A stretch of 20,367 nt of DNA, taken from assembly GCA_003248845.1 (NCBI GenBank), contig QFPD01000013.1, forward strand, positions 1 through 20,367. The letters are read 5' to 3'. Both the position numbers and the translations under genes were made by a program. Source of the DNA: Microbacterium sp. (GTDB taxonomy: Bacteria; Actinomycetota; Actinomycetes; Actinomycetales; Microbacteriaceae). The notes below the pieces were generated by a model, which saw only the letters and a list, made by a program, of their open reading frames with translations, ran no database searches and had not been told where the DNA came from. Below, piece after piece: positions 1-7,016 of the stretch. Numbering within the stretch: position 1 is the stretch's first letter; each line of letters opens with the position of its first letter.

Positions 1-210
1 GCCGTCCGTGCCGAATCCCCCGGCCGACCGCTCCGACGTACGCGCGACGCCGCTCGCGGCGGCCTCCGACCCCTCGACATGACCGTCCGGCGCGCTCGCG
101 CGCGCGACGGGATTCGGAAAGCGGATCGGGTCAGCGGTCGTGGACGGTGCGTCCTCCTCGCCGGTGTCGCCCGACGCGGGCGCCTGCGGCAGCGGGGTCG
201 GGCGCCGCAC
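1..210 (-). CDS. ftsQ: FtsQ, cell division protein, N-terminal part only (cut by window edge)
   Basis: A GTG three bases after the murC stop opens a frame that stays open for 70 codons to the window edge. The product begins VRRPTPLPQAPASGDTG and is rich in Pro, Ala, Ser and acidic residues, as expected for the long, disordered cytoplasmic tail that precedes the single membrane helix and POTRA domain of actinobacterial FtsQ (DivIB). Those folded domains lie outside the window, so the identification rests mainly on position: ftsQ usually follows murC in dcw clusters. No strong Shine-Dalgarno sequence is visible, so translation is probably coupled to murC termination. FtsQ links FtsL/FtsB and FtsI/FtsW into the divisome at the septal membrane. 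Confidence 0.72.
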   Translation of the reverse strand, partial: MRRPTPLPQAPASGDTGEEDAPSTTADPIRFPNPVARASAPDGHVEGSEAAASGVARTSERSAGGFGTDG

Positions 211-213
211 CTG

Positions 214-1656
214 TCACGCCCCGGTCTCGTCGGTGGTTTCCGGATCGGCTCCGACGGCGGCATCCATCGCCCCGAGCGCCGCCAGCACCTGCGGGATGAT
301 CTGGTACACGTTGCCGCAGCCGAGGGTGATGACGTAGTCGCCCGAGCGTGCGACCGCGGCCGTGTACTCGGCGGCCGCCTGCCAGTCGGCGACGAAGTGC
401 ACGTGGGCAGGATCGGCGAACGCGTCACTGACGAGCTCACCGGTCACGCCGGGCACGGGGTCCTCGCGCGCGCCGTACACATCGAGCATCACCGTGTGGT
501 CGGCGTACTTCTCGAGGACTTCTGCGAACTCGCGGTACATCTCCTGCGTGCGGGAGTACGTGTGCGGCTGCTGGATTGCGATGATGCGGCCGTCGCCGAC
601 GACGGTGCGCGCGGCGGCGAGAGCGGCCGCGACTTCGGTCGGATGGTGCGCGTAATCGTCGTAGACGCTCACGCCGCGCTGCACTCCGTGCAGCTCGAAG
701 CGGCGCACCGTTCCCGCGAAGGCCTCGACGGCGCGCAGCGCCCTCTCGAGATCGTGACCGAGGCTCAGGAGCACCGCGACGACGCCCGCCGCATTGATCG
801 CGTTGTGCGCGCCGGGCACGGCGAGGCGACCCCTGACCGTGACACCGTCGTGGGTCAGCGCGAAAGAGACGGGGCCGTCGGTGACGACGTCGGTGACGCG
901 CACGTCGGCCGCGGCATCTTCGCCGAAGGTCACGATGCGGGGATGGGTGAGGGATGCCGCGACCCGCCGCGCACCGGGGTCGTCGGCGCTGATGACGACC
1001 GCCTCGCGCGCCTCATCACCGAACGTCACGAAGGCGTCGTAGAAGGCGTCGCGCGAGCCCCAGTGGTCCAAGTGGTCGGGGTCGACATTCGTGATCAGAG
1101 CGACCGACGTGTCGTACAGCAGGAACGTGCCGTCGGACTCGTCCGCCTCGATGACGACGAGATCATCGGAGCCGGTACCGCTGGAGATGCCGAGGTCGGC
1201 GATCACTCCCCCGCTGACGAAGGTCGGATCGGCATCGAGCGCGCGCAGGGCCGTCACGAGCATGCCCGTCGAGGTCGTCTTGCCATGGGCGCCGGCGACA
1301 CTGACGAGGCGGCGTCCGCCGATCAGCCAGTGGAGCGCCTGCGAGCGGTGGATGACATGGAGTCCGCGTTCCTTCGCGAGGAGGAACTCCGGGTTCTCGG
1401 GCCAGATCGCGCCGGTGTGGATCACGGTGTCGACGTCGTCCGGCAGGTGGGAGGCGTCGTGCCCGACGTGCACGTCGGCGCCGCGCGCGCCCAGGGCGCG
1501 CAGGGCGGCACTGTCGGCGCGGTCGGAGCCCGACACCCGGATGCCGCGATCGAGGAACATCCCCGCCAGCCCGGACATGCCCGAGCCGCCGACGCCGATG
1601 AAGTGCGCGGCGGTGATGTCGTCAGGGATGGGGAGGGAGAGATCGGGGCGAATCAT
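214..1656 (-). CDS. murC: UDP-N-acetylmuramate--L-alanine ligase MurC
   Basis: This 480-aa cytoplasmic Mur ligase adds the first stem-peptide residue to UDP-MurNAc using ATP. The N-terminal Rossmann motif [11 protein letters not shown] is at residues 21-31 and the ATP P-loop [10 protein letters not shown] at 121-130. The central-domain EADESDGTF and [11 protein letters not shown] motifs follow, then [10 protein letters not shown] in the C-terminal part, all in MurC order. Length is normal for the family. The ATG at 1656 places the Rossmann motif about 20 residues in, as usual. It is cut off from murG by an inserted opposite-strand gene pair, so it must have its own promoter; a TAGACT box lies just upstream. 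ftsQ begins 3 bases after its stop. Confidence 0.96.
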   Translation of the reverse strand: MIRPDLSLPIPDDITAAHFIGVGGSGMSGLAGMFLDRGIRVSGSDRADSAALRALGARGADVHVGHDASHLPDDVDTVIHTGAIWPENPEFLLAKERGLHVIHRSQALHWLIGGRRLVSVAGAHGKTTSTGMLVTALRALDADPTFVSGGVIADLGISSGTGSDDLVVIEADESDGTFLLYDTSVALITNVDPDHLDHWGSRDAFYDAFVTFGDEAREAVVISADDPGARRVAASLTHPRIVTFGEDAAADVRVTDVVTDGPVSFALTHDGVTVRGRLAVPGAHNAINAAGVVAVLLSLGHDLERALRAVEAFAGTVRRFELHGVQRGVSVYDDYAHHPTEVAAALAAARTVVGDGRIIAIQQPHTYSRTQEMYREFAEVLEKYADHTVMLDVYGAREDPVPGVTGELVSDAFADPAHVHFVADWQAAAEYTAAVARSGDYVITLGCGNVYQIIPQVLAALGAMDAAVGADPETTDETGA

Positions 1657-1665
1657 GGCCCGTCA

Positions 1666-1671
1666 AGTCTA
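1666..1671 (-). promoter_or_regulatory. Candidate -10 box for murC, near-leaderless
   Basis: TAGACT on the minus strand fits the actinobacterial -10 consensus TANNNT and ends 9 nt before the murC ATG. The expected transcription start would lie at or within about 3 nt of the start codon. No Shine-Dalgarno sequence precedes the ATG, which agrees with a leaderless or nearly leaderless transcript. murC needs its own promoter because the gene upstream on this strand (murG) is 1.5 kb away behind two oppositely oriented genes. No convincing -35 was found. Confidence 0.45.
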
Positions 1672-1750
1672 GGTCGACGCGCGTACGAGACGGTCGCGGC
1701 GCGCTGCGGGGTCGGGCGGCGCCGCCGCGTGTCGCGCCCCAGAAGTCCGA

Positions 1751-1783
1751 TGTATTGACACATTGATACAAAACGCGTACAAA
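1751..1783 (+). promoter_or_regulatory. Candidate promoter and GntR operator for the membrane protein-regulator pair
   Basis: This is an unusually AT-rich island in a very GC-rich window. TTGACA (1755-1760), a 17-bp spacer and TACAAA (1778-1783) form a plausible -35/-10 pair pointing to the right. The -35 lies inside the inverted repeat TGTAT-N10-ATACA (1751-1770). A dyad over the -35 is a sensible site for an autorepressor, and short YtrA-type GntR proteins commonly bind such dyads at their own promoters. The assignment to the adjacent GntR gene is inference. Confidence 0.5.
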
Positions 1784-1829
1784 AGAAAGCATAGACAATC
1801 TCCCGGCGCTCCCGACGCTCTTCGCGGCG

Positions 1830-2690
1830 ATGCTCGCAGCGGCGGGTCTCGCCTCCGCCGTCCTGTTGGTCTTCGCCCTGCGCAAGAACTCGGGGCTGGG
1901 TCGTCTGGCACGCTACGCGCGTCGCTCGGAATTGCCGGTCCCCGTGGACGCCGAGGCCGCTCTGACGGCACGGACTCGTCGCGAACGGATCGTGGAATCG
2001 AGCGCGGCTCTCGTAGGGATCGCGCTGAGCGGCGTCGTGCTGCTCACCCCCCTGGGTCGGAGTCCCCTCCTCCCGCTCGCCGTGTTCCTTCCCCTGCTCC
2101 TGCTGACCGTGCAACTCGCCGGCACGGCTTTGGCGTTGCGCGACCAGCTCTTCACACCGGACGCGCGCGCTCCGCGGGTCGCGCGGACGGAACGGGTCAG
2201 CACCACCGACTACGTCGGAAGGCCCCGTCGTGTCCTGACCCTCCTTCTCGCTGTCCTCGACGTGTCCGTCGCGGCCTGGGTCTTGGTCGCGTGGGCGCGT
2301 GGGGTCATCGCCCACCCTGAGGTCGCGACAGCGGTGCTGATCGTCGCGGCGCTGGCCGCGCTCCTCACGATCGCGATTCCGCTGGTGGATGCGGCCGTAC
2401 TCGCACGCCCGCAGGCTGCGTCGACTCCCCTCGAACTCGCCTGGGCCGATGTCTTCCGCTCGGGTGCGTTGAACGGGATACGCCTGTCCGCGGCGCTCAT
2501 GTGCGCTGCCGCGCTCCTTCTCTCAGCGAGTGCTCTCGTGCCGAGCGCCGAGCACTCGGTCAGTTGGCCGGTCAGCTTGTTCGTGTTCGCTCAGGTCGTC
2601 CTGTCCCGGGTCTATCCGATCGCAGGCGCACCACTGCCGCGGAAGTTGTTCCCGAACGGCATCCGCGTCCCGGCCGCGAGCGTCGCGTGA
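1830..2690 (+). CDS. Polytopic membrane protein of unknown function, paired with a GntR regulator
   Basis: This 286-aa protein has about seven hydrophobic helices, near residues 2-17, 57-74, 79-103, 135-157, 164-188, 218-237 and 246-262. A basic stretch (RKNSGLGRLARYARR) follows helix 1 and a polar loop covers 104-134. I recognise no catalytic or ATP-binding motif and no named family. It may be a stress-responsive membrane protein or a permease partner of the type often encoded with YtrA-like regulators, but that is a guess. Its stop overlaps the GntR start (GTGA), so the two are co-translated. The start is uncertain: the ATG at 1830 has no ribosome binding site, and the open frame extends upstream to 1767 without ATG, GTG or TTG. 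An ATA at 1791 would give a longer first helix. It lies inside the dcw cluster on the opposite strand. Confidence 0.72.
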   Translation: MLAAAGLASAVLLVFALRKNSGLGRLARYARRSELPVPVDAEAALTARTRRERIVESSAALVGIALSGVVLLTPLGRSPLLPLAVFLPLLLLTVQLAGTALALRDQLFTPDARAPRVARTERVSTTDYVGRPRRVLTLLLAVLDVSVAAWVLVAWARGVIAHPEVATAVLIVAALAALLTIAIPLVDAAVLARPQAASTPLELAWADVFRSGALNGIRLSAALMCAAALLLSASALVPSAEHSVSWPVSLFVFAQVVLSRVYPIAGAPLPRKLFPNGIRVPAASVA

Positions 2691-3055
2691 TTCGCATCGA
2701 CCCGGCATCGGCCGTACCGCCGTTCGAACAGCTGCGGGCACAGGTGGTCGACGAGATCTCCTCCGGACAGCTCGCGGCGTGCGCGCGTCTGCCCACCGTG
2801 CGGCGCCTCGCCGACGACCTCGGCGTCGCGCCGGGGACGGTCGCACGTGCCTATCGCGAGCTCGAGGCGAGCGGCTTCATCGAGACGCGCGGACGCAACG
2901 GCTCGTTCGTCGCTCCGCGAGGCGATGCCGCGAGCCAGCAGGCGCAGCGCGCTGCCGCCGCATTCGCGGACCAGGTGCGCACGCTGCGCATCAGCGCTGA
3001 CGAGGCACTCGCCCTCGTCGCCGCGGCGCTGCGCTCCGAGCCCACGACCGGCTGA
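2687..3055 (+). CDS. GntR-family transcriptional regulator, short YtrA-like type
   Basis: This 122-aa protein has an N-terminal winged helix-turn-helix at about residues 12-77. It begins VIRIDPASAVPPFEQLRAQV and contains LPTVRRLADDLGVAPGTVARAYRELE and a wing with GFIETRGRNGSFV. The C-terminus is only about 45 residues of helix, too short for the FadR or UTRA ligand domains, which places it with the short YtrA-like GntR proteins that dimerise through a small helical tail. The GTG start at 2687 overlaps the membrane-protein stop as GTGA. By analogy it should repress its own operon; the TGTAT-N10-ATACA dyad at 1751-1770 is the best candidate site. A cysteine (residue 32, LAACARLP) lies just before the recognition region. 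Confidence 0.9.
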   Translation: MIRIDPASAVPPFEQLRAQVVDEISSGQLAACARLPTVRRLADDLGVAPGTVARAYRELEASGFIETRGRNGSFVAPRGDAASQQAQRAAAAFADQVRTLRISADEALALVAAALRSEPTTG

Positions 3056-3069
3056 CGCCGCGCACGAAA

Positions 3070-3143
3070 TCCGCAGATCATCGCGTACTCCGCAGGCCCA
3101 CGCGGAATGTGGTGCGGAGTATGCGCCATTGTGCGGAGTACGT
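3070..3143. repeat. Inverted and direct repeat cluster between convergent GntR and murG genes
   Basis: The 99-bp gap between the two convergent genes contains TCCGCA at 3070 and 3089 and TGCGGA at 3113 and 3132. The two copies of each are 19 bp apart, so the cluster is roughly symmetric. The outer arms extend: CGTACTCCGCA (ending 3094) is the reverse complement of TGCGGAGTACG (3132-3142), and TGCGGAGTATG (3113) is a near copy. One arm can therefore pair with either of two partners. There is no U-tract, so this is not a classical intrinsic terminator; it may be a transcript-end hairpin for both genes or a protein-binding array. Confidence 0.6.
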
Positions 3144-3154
3144 GCGAACGCTGC

Positions 3155-4267
3155 TCAGCGCCCGCGGGGCGTCGAACCCAGCGCGCGGTCGATCTGCGCG
3201 ATGACGTTCTCGGTACCGTTGCGTGCGGCGGGCGCGATGCGCGCGGCGGCCGCGCGCATCGCGTCCTGGGCTCCGGCATCCTCGAGGAGTGGAACGATCT
3301 CCGCGCGCACCCGGTCCGCCGTGAACTGTGAGTCCGGGATGAGCCGCGCGGCGCCCGCTGTGACGGCGGATGCCGCGTTGCGGGCCTGCTCGCCGTTGCC
3401 GACCGCGTACGGAACGTAGACGGCGGGCAGTCCGAGCGCCGTCAGCTCGCTCACGGTCGCCGCACCGGCGCGCGAGACGATGAGGTCGGCCAGCGCGAAC
3501 GCGAGGTCCATCCGGTCGAGATACGGCACAGCGACGTAGGCCGGATGCCCGGTCGACGGCACGTCGTTGCGTCCGCCGACGGCGTGCAGGATCTGCCACC
3601 CCGCGCCGACGACATCCCGCCAGGCACCGGCGAACGCGTCGTTCAGACGTACGGCGCCGAGCGATCCCCCGAAGACGAGGAGCACCGGACGGGCGGGGTC
3701 GAGCCCGAAGTACGCCGCCGCCTCCGCGCGCATTTCGGTCCGGTCGAGGGCGAGCAGTTCGCGTCGCAGCGGCATCCCCACGACTTCGGCACCTCGCAGC
3801 GGCGTCCCCGGGAACGTGACTCCGACGGCGGCCGCCCCGCGCGCGCCCAGGACATTTGCAAGTCCGGGGCGTGCGTTGGCCTCGTGAACGACGACGGGCA
3901 CCCGCTCACGCCGGGCGGCGACGTACGCCGGAGCGGACGCGTATCCACCGAATCCGACGACAACGTCGACGCCGTGCGCACGGATGTGCGCACGCACCTG
4001 CGCGATCGCCCGCTGCCACGCCACCGGGAAGCGAAGCGCGGCACCGTTCGGCCTGCGCGGAAATGGCACCTTGTCGACGATCAGCAGCTCGTAGCCGCGC
4101 TCGGGCACAAGACGCGATTCGAGCCCCTCCCGCGTGCCGAGGACGAGGACGGATGCCTCGTCCGCGCGGGCCCGCAGTCCGTCAGCGACGGCGAGGAGCG
4201 GGTTCACGTGCCCGGCGGTCCCCCCGCCGGCGAGAAGGTAGGTCGGTGCTCGATGCTCGGTACTCAT
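3155..4267 (-). CDS. murG: Lipid II synthase MurG (undecaprenyldiphospho-muramoylpentapeptide GlcNAc transferase)
   Basis: This 370-aa GT28 glycosyltransferase transfers GlcNAc from UDP-GlcNAc to lipid I on the inner face of the membrane. The lipid-I side loop GGGTAGHVNPLLA is at residues 14-26, followed by GFGGYASAPAYVAA, VVVHEANARPGLAN, GGSLGAVRLN and the UDP-GlcNAc site SRAGAATVSELTALGLPA with YAVGNGEQARNA. Length and order are normal. The reading frame is open further upstream, but ATG 4267 (MSTEHRAPTYLLAGGG) puts the first loop at the usual distance and avoids overlapping ftsW. The gap to ftsW is 46 bp and no Shine-Dalgarno precedes the ATG. It is the last gene of the mraZ-to-murG run before the inserted opposite-strand pair. 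Confidence 0.95.
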   Translation of the reverse strand: MSTEHRAPTYLLAGGGTAGHVNPLLAVADGLRARADEASVLVLGTREGLESRLVPERGYELLIVDKVPFPRRPNGAALRFPVAWQRAIAQVRAHIRAHGVDVVVGFGGYASAPAYVAARRERVPVVVHEANARPGLANVLGARGAAAVGVTFPGTPLRGAEVVGMPLRRELLALDRTEMRAEAAAYFGLDPARPVLLVFGGSLGAVRLNDAFAGAWRDVVGAGWQILHAVGGRNDVPSTGHPAYVAVPYLDRMDLAFALADLIVSRAGAATVSELTALGLPAVYVPYAVGNGEQARNAASAVTAGAARLIPDSQFTADRVRAEIVPLLEDAGAQDAMRAAAARIAPAARNGTENVIAQIDRALGSTPRGR

Positions 4268-4274
4268 CGGTTCG

Positions 4275-4280
4275 AGGGTA
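4275..4280 (-). promoter_or_regulatory. Candidate internal -10 box for murG, leaderless
   Basis: TACCCT on the minus strand matches TANNNT, and 7 nt separate it from the murG ATG. No Shine-Dalgarno is present. This is the spacing seen for leaderless actinobacterial genes and could supply murG independently of the upstream operon. A short consensus like this can occur by chance. Confidence 0.3.
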
Positions 4281-4313
4281 GCGGTCTGCTCGAAGCGAAG
4301 CGGACCGGTCCGA

Positions 4314-5582
4314 TCACCGCGCGAGCGGAGCGGTCGCACGCGCGGGCAGCGTGCGCGCGAACGACAGGAGCACACCGCACGCGACAAGCACCGACAGGAG
4401 CGACGTGCCGCCCTGAGACATGAACGGCAGGGGCACGCCCAGAACGGGGAAGATCCGCAGCACGACGCCCATGTTGACGATGGCCTGGCCGACGATCCAG
4501 ACGGTGATACCGCCCGAGACGATCCGGATGAAGGGATCGTGGGTCTTGCGGATGACGTGGAAGGCCCCGATCGCGAACAGCGTGAAGAGCACGAGGACCA
4601 CGATGCACCCGACGAGGCCGAGCTCTTCGCCGATGATCGCGAAGATGTAGTCGTTCGCCTTCGCCGGCAGCCAGCCGTACTTCTCTCGCGAGTTGCCGAG
4701 GCCCAGTCCGAAGATCCCTCCGCTGGCGAGCCCCCACACCCCGTGGACGGCCTGATAGCAGTCCCCGACCGCCGCGTTGTAGCACGCCGTCGAGTCGAAG
4801 TTCACGAGGCTGCTCATGATGCGCGCCATGCGGTTGGGGCTTGTGACGGCGAAGTACACCGCCGCGACGACGACGAGCAGGAGCGGCACGACGAACAGGC
4901 GCAGGCGCACACCCGAGAAGAAGAGGCATCCCAGCAGGATCGCCATGAGGATGAGGCCGGTGCCGAGGTCGTGGCTGCCCACCGCGACGAGACCGATGAC
5001 GAGGCCGCCGATGGGCACGACGGGGATGAAGACGTGCTTCCACGACGTCAGCAGCGACTGCTTGCGGTACAGCACGTAGCCGAGCCAGAGGGCGAGGCTG
5101 AGCTTGAGGAACTCGGAGGGCTGCGCCTGGAAACTGCCGACCTGGATCCAGTTCTGGTTGCCGTCATTGATGACGCCGAGGGGCGTGAACACGAGCAGCT
5201 GGAAGAGTGTCGTCAGGATCAGACCCGGCCACGCGATCTTCTTCCAGAACGTCACCGGCAACCGAGAGGCGATGAACATCAGCGGGATGCCGATGATCGC
5301 GAATGCGGCCTGCTTGAGCACCGTCTCGAACGGGCCTTCGCCGGCCGCGAGGGAATCTGCCATCGTGGCCGAGAGGACCATCACGAGACCGAACCCTGTG
5401 AGGATCAGCGCGGTCGAGGCGATGAGGAGGAACTCCGCCGGTACGGCCGACGAGATGCGTCCGAGCGAGACGCGGGCGGCGAAACCGGCGCCGGCGGTCT
5501 CTGCAGGCGCAGCCGCAACTCCTGCGCTGCTCGGTCGGGTGCGCCCCGTCGTGGTCGTGGCCACCGGCACCCCCGTCGTCAC
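4314..5582 (-). CDS. ftsW: Peptidoglycan glycosyltransferase FtsW (SEDS family)
   Basis: This 422-aa SEDS polymerase works with FtsI at the septum to polymerise lipid II. About 45 Ala/Thr-rich cytoplasmic residues are followed by roughly ten membrane helices. Family signatures include FETVLKQAAF, NQNWIQVGSFQAQPSEFLKL, GSHDLGTG, GGIFGLGLGNSREKYGWLPAKANDYIFAIIGEELG and the C-terminal PVLGVPLPFMSQGGTSLL. Two cysteines (267 and 275) lie in the large outside loop and may form a disulfide. The GTG start overlaps the murD stop as GTGA, so translation should be coupled to murD. Division-type FtsW rather than RodA is preferred because of the dcw position beside murD and murG. Confidence 0.95.
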   Translation of the reverse strand: MTTGVPVATTTTGRTRPSSAGVAAAPAETAGAGFAARVSLGRISSAVPAEFLLIASTALILTGFGLVMVLSATMADSLAAGEGPFETVLKQAAFAIIGIPLMFIASRLPVTFWKKIAWPGLILTTLFQLLVFTPLGVINDGNQNWIQVGSFQAQPSEFLKLSLALWLGYVLYRKQSLLTSWKHVFIPVVPIGGLVIGLVAVGSHDLGTGLILMAILLGCLFFSGVRLRLFVVPLLLVVVAAVYFAVTSPNRMARIMSSLVNFDSTACYNAAVGDCYQAVHGVWGLASGGIFGLGLGNSREKYGWLPAKANDYIFAIIGEELGLVGCIVVLVLFTLFAIGAFHVIRKTHDPFIRIVSGGITVWIVGQAIVNMGVVLRIFPVLGVPLPFMSQGGTSLLSVLVACGVLLSFARTLPARATAPLAR

Positions 5583-7016
5583 TTCGCGGCGTCTCCGCCG
5601 AATCTGTCCTGCACGGCTCGCGCGAAACGCGTGCCGCGGTCGGCGTAGGACGCGAACTGGTCGAAGGATGCCGCGGCCGGAGCGAGGAGGACCACGTCTC
5701 CGTCACGGGCGATCCCCGCCGCCAGCGCGACGACCTCTGCCATGACGTCTTCAGTCTGAGCGTGGTCGACCTCGAAGAGCGGAATGGCGGGCGCGTGTCG
5801 CCCGAACGCCTCGACGATCCCGGCCCGCTCGACGCCGATCACGATCGCCGCCTTCACGGCGGCCCCACGCGCGGCCACGAGGTCCGCGATCTCGACGCCT
5901 TTCAGCTGACCGCCGACGATCCAGACCGCACCGGGGAAGGCGGCGAGCGACGATGCCGCGGCGTGCGGATTGGTGGCCTTCGAGTCATCGATCCATGTGA
6001 TTCCCGCCGCGACCGCGACGATCTCGATGCGATGCGGGTCGAGGCGGAACTCGCCGAGAGCCCGCGCGACCGCCTCGGGCGCGACATCCAGCGAGCGCGC
6101 GAGGGCAGCGGCGGCGAGGGTGTTCGCCACGATGTGCGGCGCTGCGAGGCCCCGCACCGCGAGGTCCGCAACTGTCGTCAGCTCGAGCGCACTCGTCCGG
6201 CGATCCTCGAGGAAGGCGCGGTCGACCAGGATGCCGTCGACGACGCCGGTCGTCCGCCTTGTTGTAGACGCAGGCCACGCGCGTGTTGCGGTAGACGACG
6301 GCCTTCGCGTCGCGGTAGGCACGGAAGGAGCCATGCCATTCGAGGTGATCGTCGGCGAGATTGAGGCACACGCTCGCATGCGGCGAGAGCGCGCCCGCGC
6401 CGTCGGCGAGGGAGAGGTACCAGAGCTGGTGGCTGGAGAGCTCGACGACGAGCACATCGAAGCCCGCGGGATCACGCACGGCGTCGAGCACAGGCACACC
6501 GATGTTGCCGACCGGCGCCGCGCGCAGGCCGCCCGCGACGAGCATCGCCGCCGTGAGCTGCGTCGTCGTCGTCTTGCCGTTCGTCCCCGTGATCAGAATC
6601 CATTCGGCGGGCGTTCCGTCCGGCCGCAGCACCTTGTCGCGCACGCGCCAGGCGAGCTCGATGTCGCCCCAGAGCGCGATGCCCTGTTCGCGCACCCACG
6701 AGATCACCGGGTGGTGCGGCGGGAAGCCCGGGGATGCCACGACGATCTCGGGCGCGAAGTCGATGAGGTCCTGCGGGGCCGCGGACAGGTCCCCCTCCCA
6801 CAGTCGCGCCCCGACGACCGGGACGAGCCGCGCGTACTCCTCGCTCGCCGACTCCGTCACGACAAGTACGTCTGCGCCGAGCTCCGCGAGAGTGTCGGCA
6901 GCGGAGAACCCGGTCACCGAAAGCCCCAGCACGGCGACGCGCGCACCGCGCCAGTCGGCGTGCCAGCTGTTCAGAGCCTCGAGGTCGCGCGGTGTCGCGC
7001 GGGCGGCATCCGTCAC
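5579..7016 (-). pseudogene. murD: MurD (UDP-MurNAc-L-Ala--D-Glu ligase), disrupted by an internal deletion and frameshift
   Basis: The gene is in two frames. From GTG 7016, overlapping the mraY stop as GTGA, 256 codons encode a normal N-terminal Rossmann domain (VAVLGLSVTGFSAADTL), the P-loop TGTNGKTTTT (143-152), the NIGVP and VELSSHQL motifs and NLADDHLEWHGS, ending in VYNKADD at 6249. The next residues expected of MurD continue in another frame, from GVVDGILVDRAF at 6247, through WIDDSKATNPHAA and LLAPAAASFDQF to the stop at 5579 (222 codons). Actinobacterial MurD proteins have about 28 residues between these two blocks; here one base remains. About 85-92 nt are therefore missing, with a length of 2 modulo 3. 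A ribosome reading the first frame would stop near 5985. MurD is essential, so a sequence or assembly error, or a second copy elsewhere, is likely. All other motifs are intact. Confidence 0.9.

Noticed and set aside
79..1758. Long plus-strand open frame (559 codons) opposite murC
   Set aside because: It is the antisense shadow of a well-supported ligase in very GC-rich DNA. The product is Arg/Gly/Val/Asp-rich with no recognisable motif.
4301..4312. Perfect 12-bp palindrome CGGACCGGTCCG near the ftsW stop
   Set aside because: It has no loop and no T-run, so it is not an intrinsic terminator; short GC palindromes are common at this base composition.
4268..4387. Forty-residue N-terminal extension of MurG
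   Set aside because: It would overlap ftsW and is Arg/Cys-rich without similarity. ATG 4267 gives the usual distance to GGGTAGH.
4539..5648. Long plus-strand open frame opposite ftsW, very rich in Glu, Asp, Arg and His
   Set aside because: The composition is the expected antisense of hydrophobic membrane-protein codons; it has no domain and no ribosome binding site.
6230..6270. Programmed ribosomal frameshift in murD
   Set aside because: No slippery heptamer is evident, and a frameshift would not restore the roughly 28 residues missing between the blocks.
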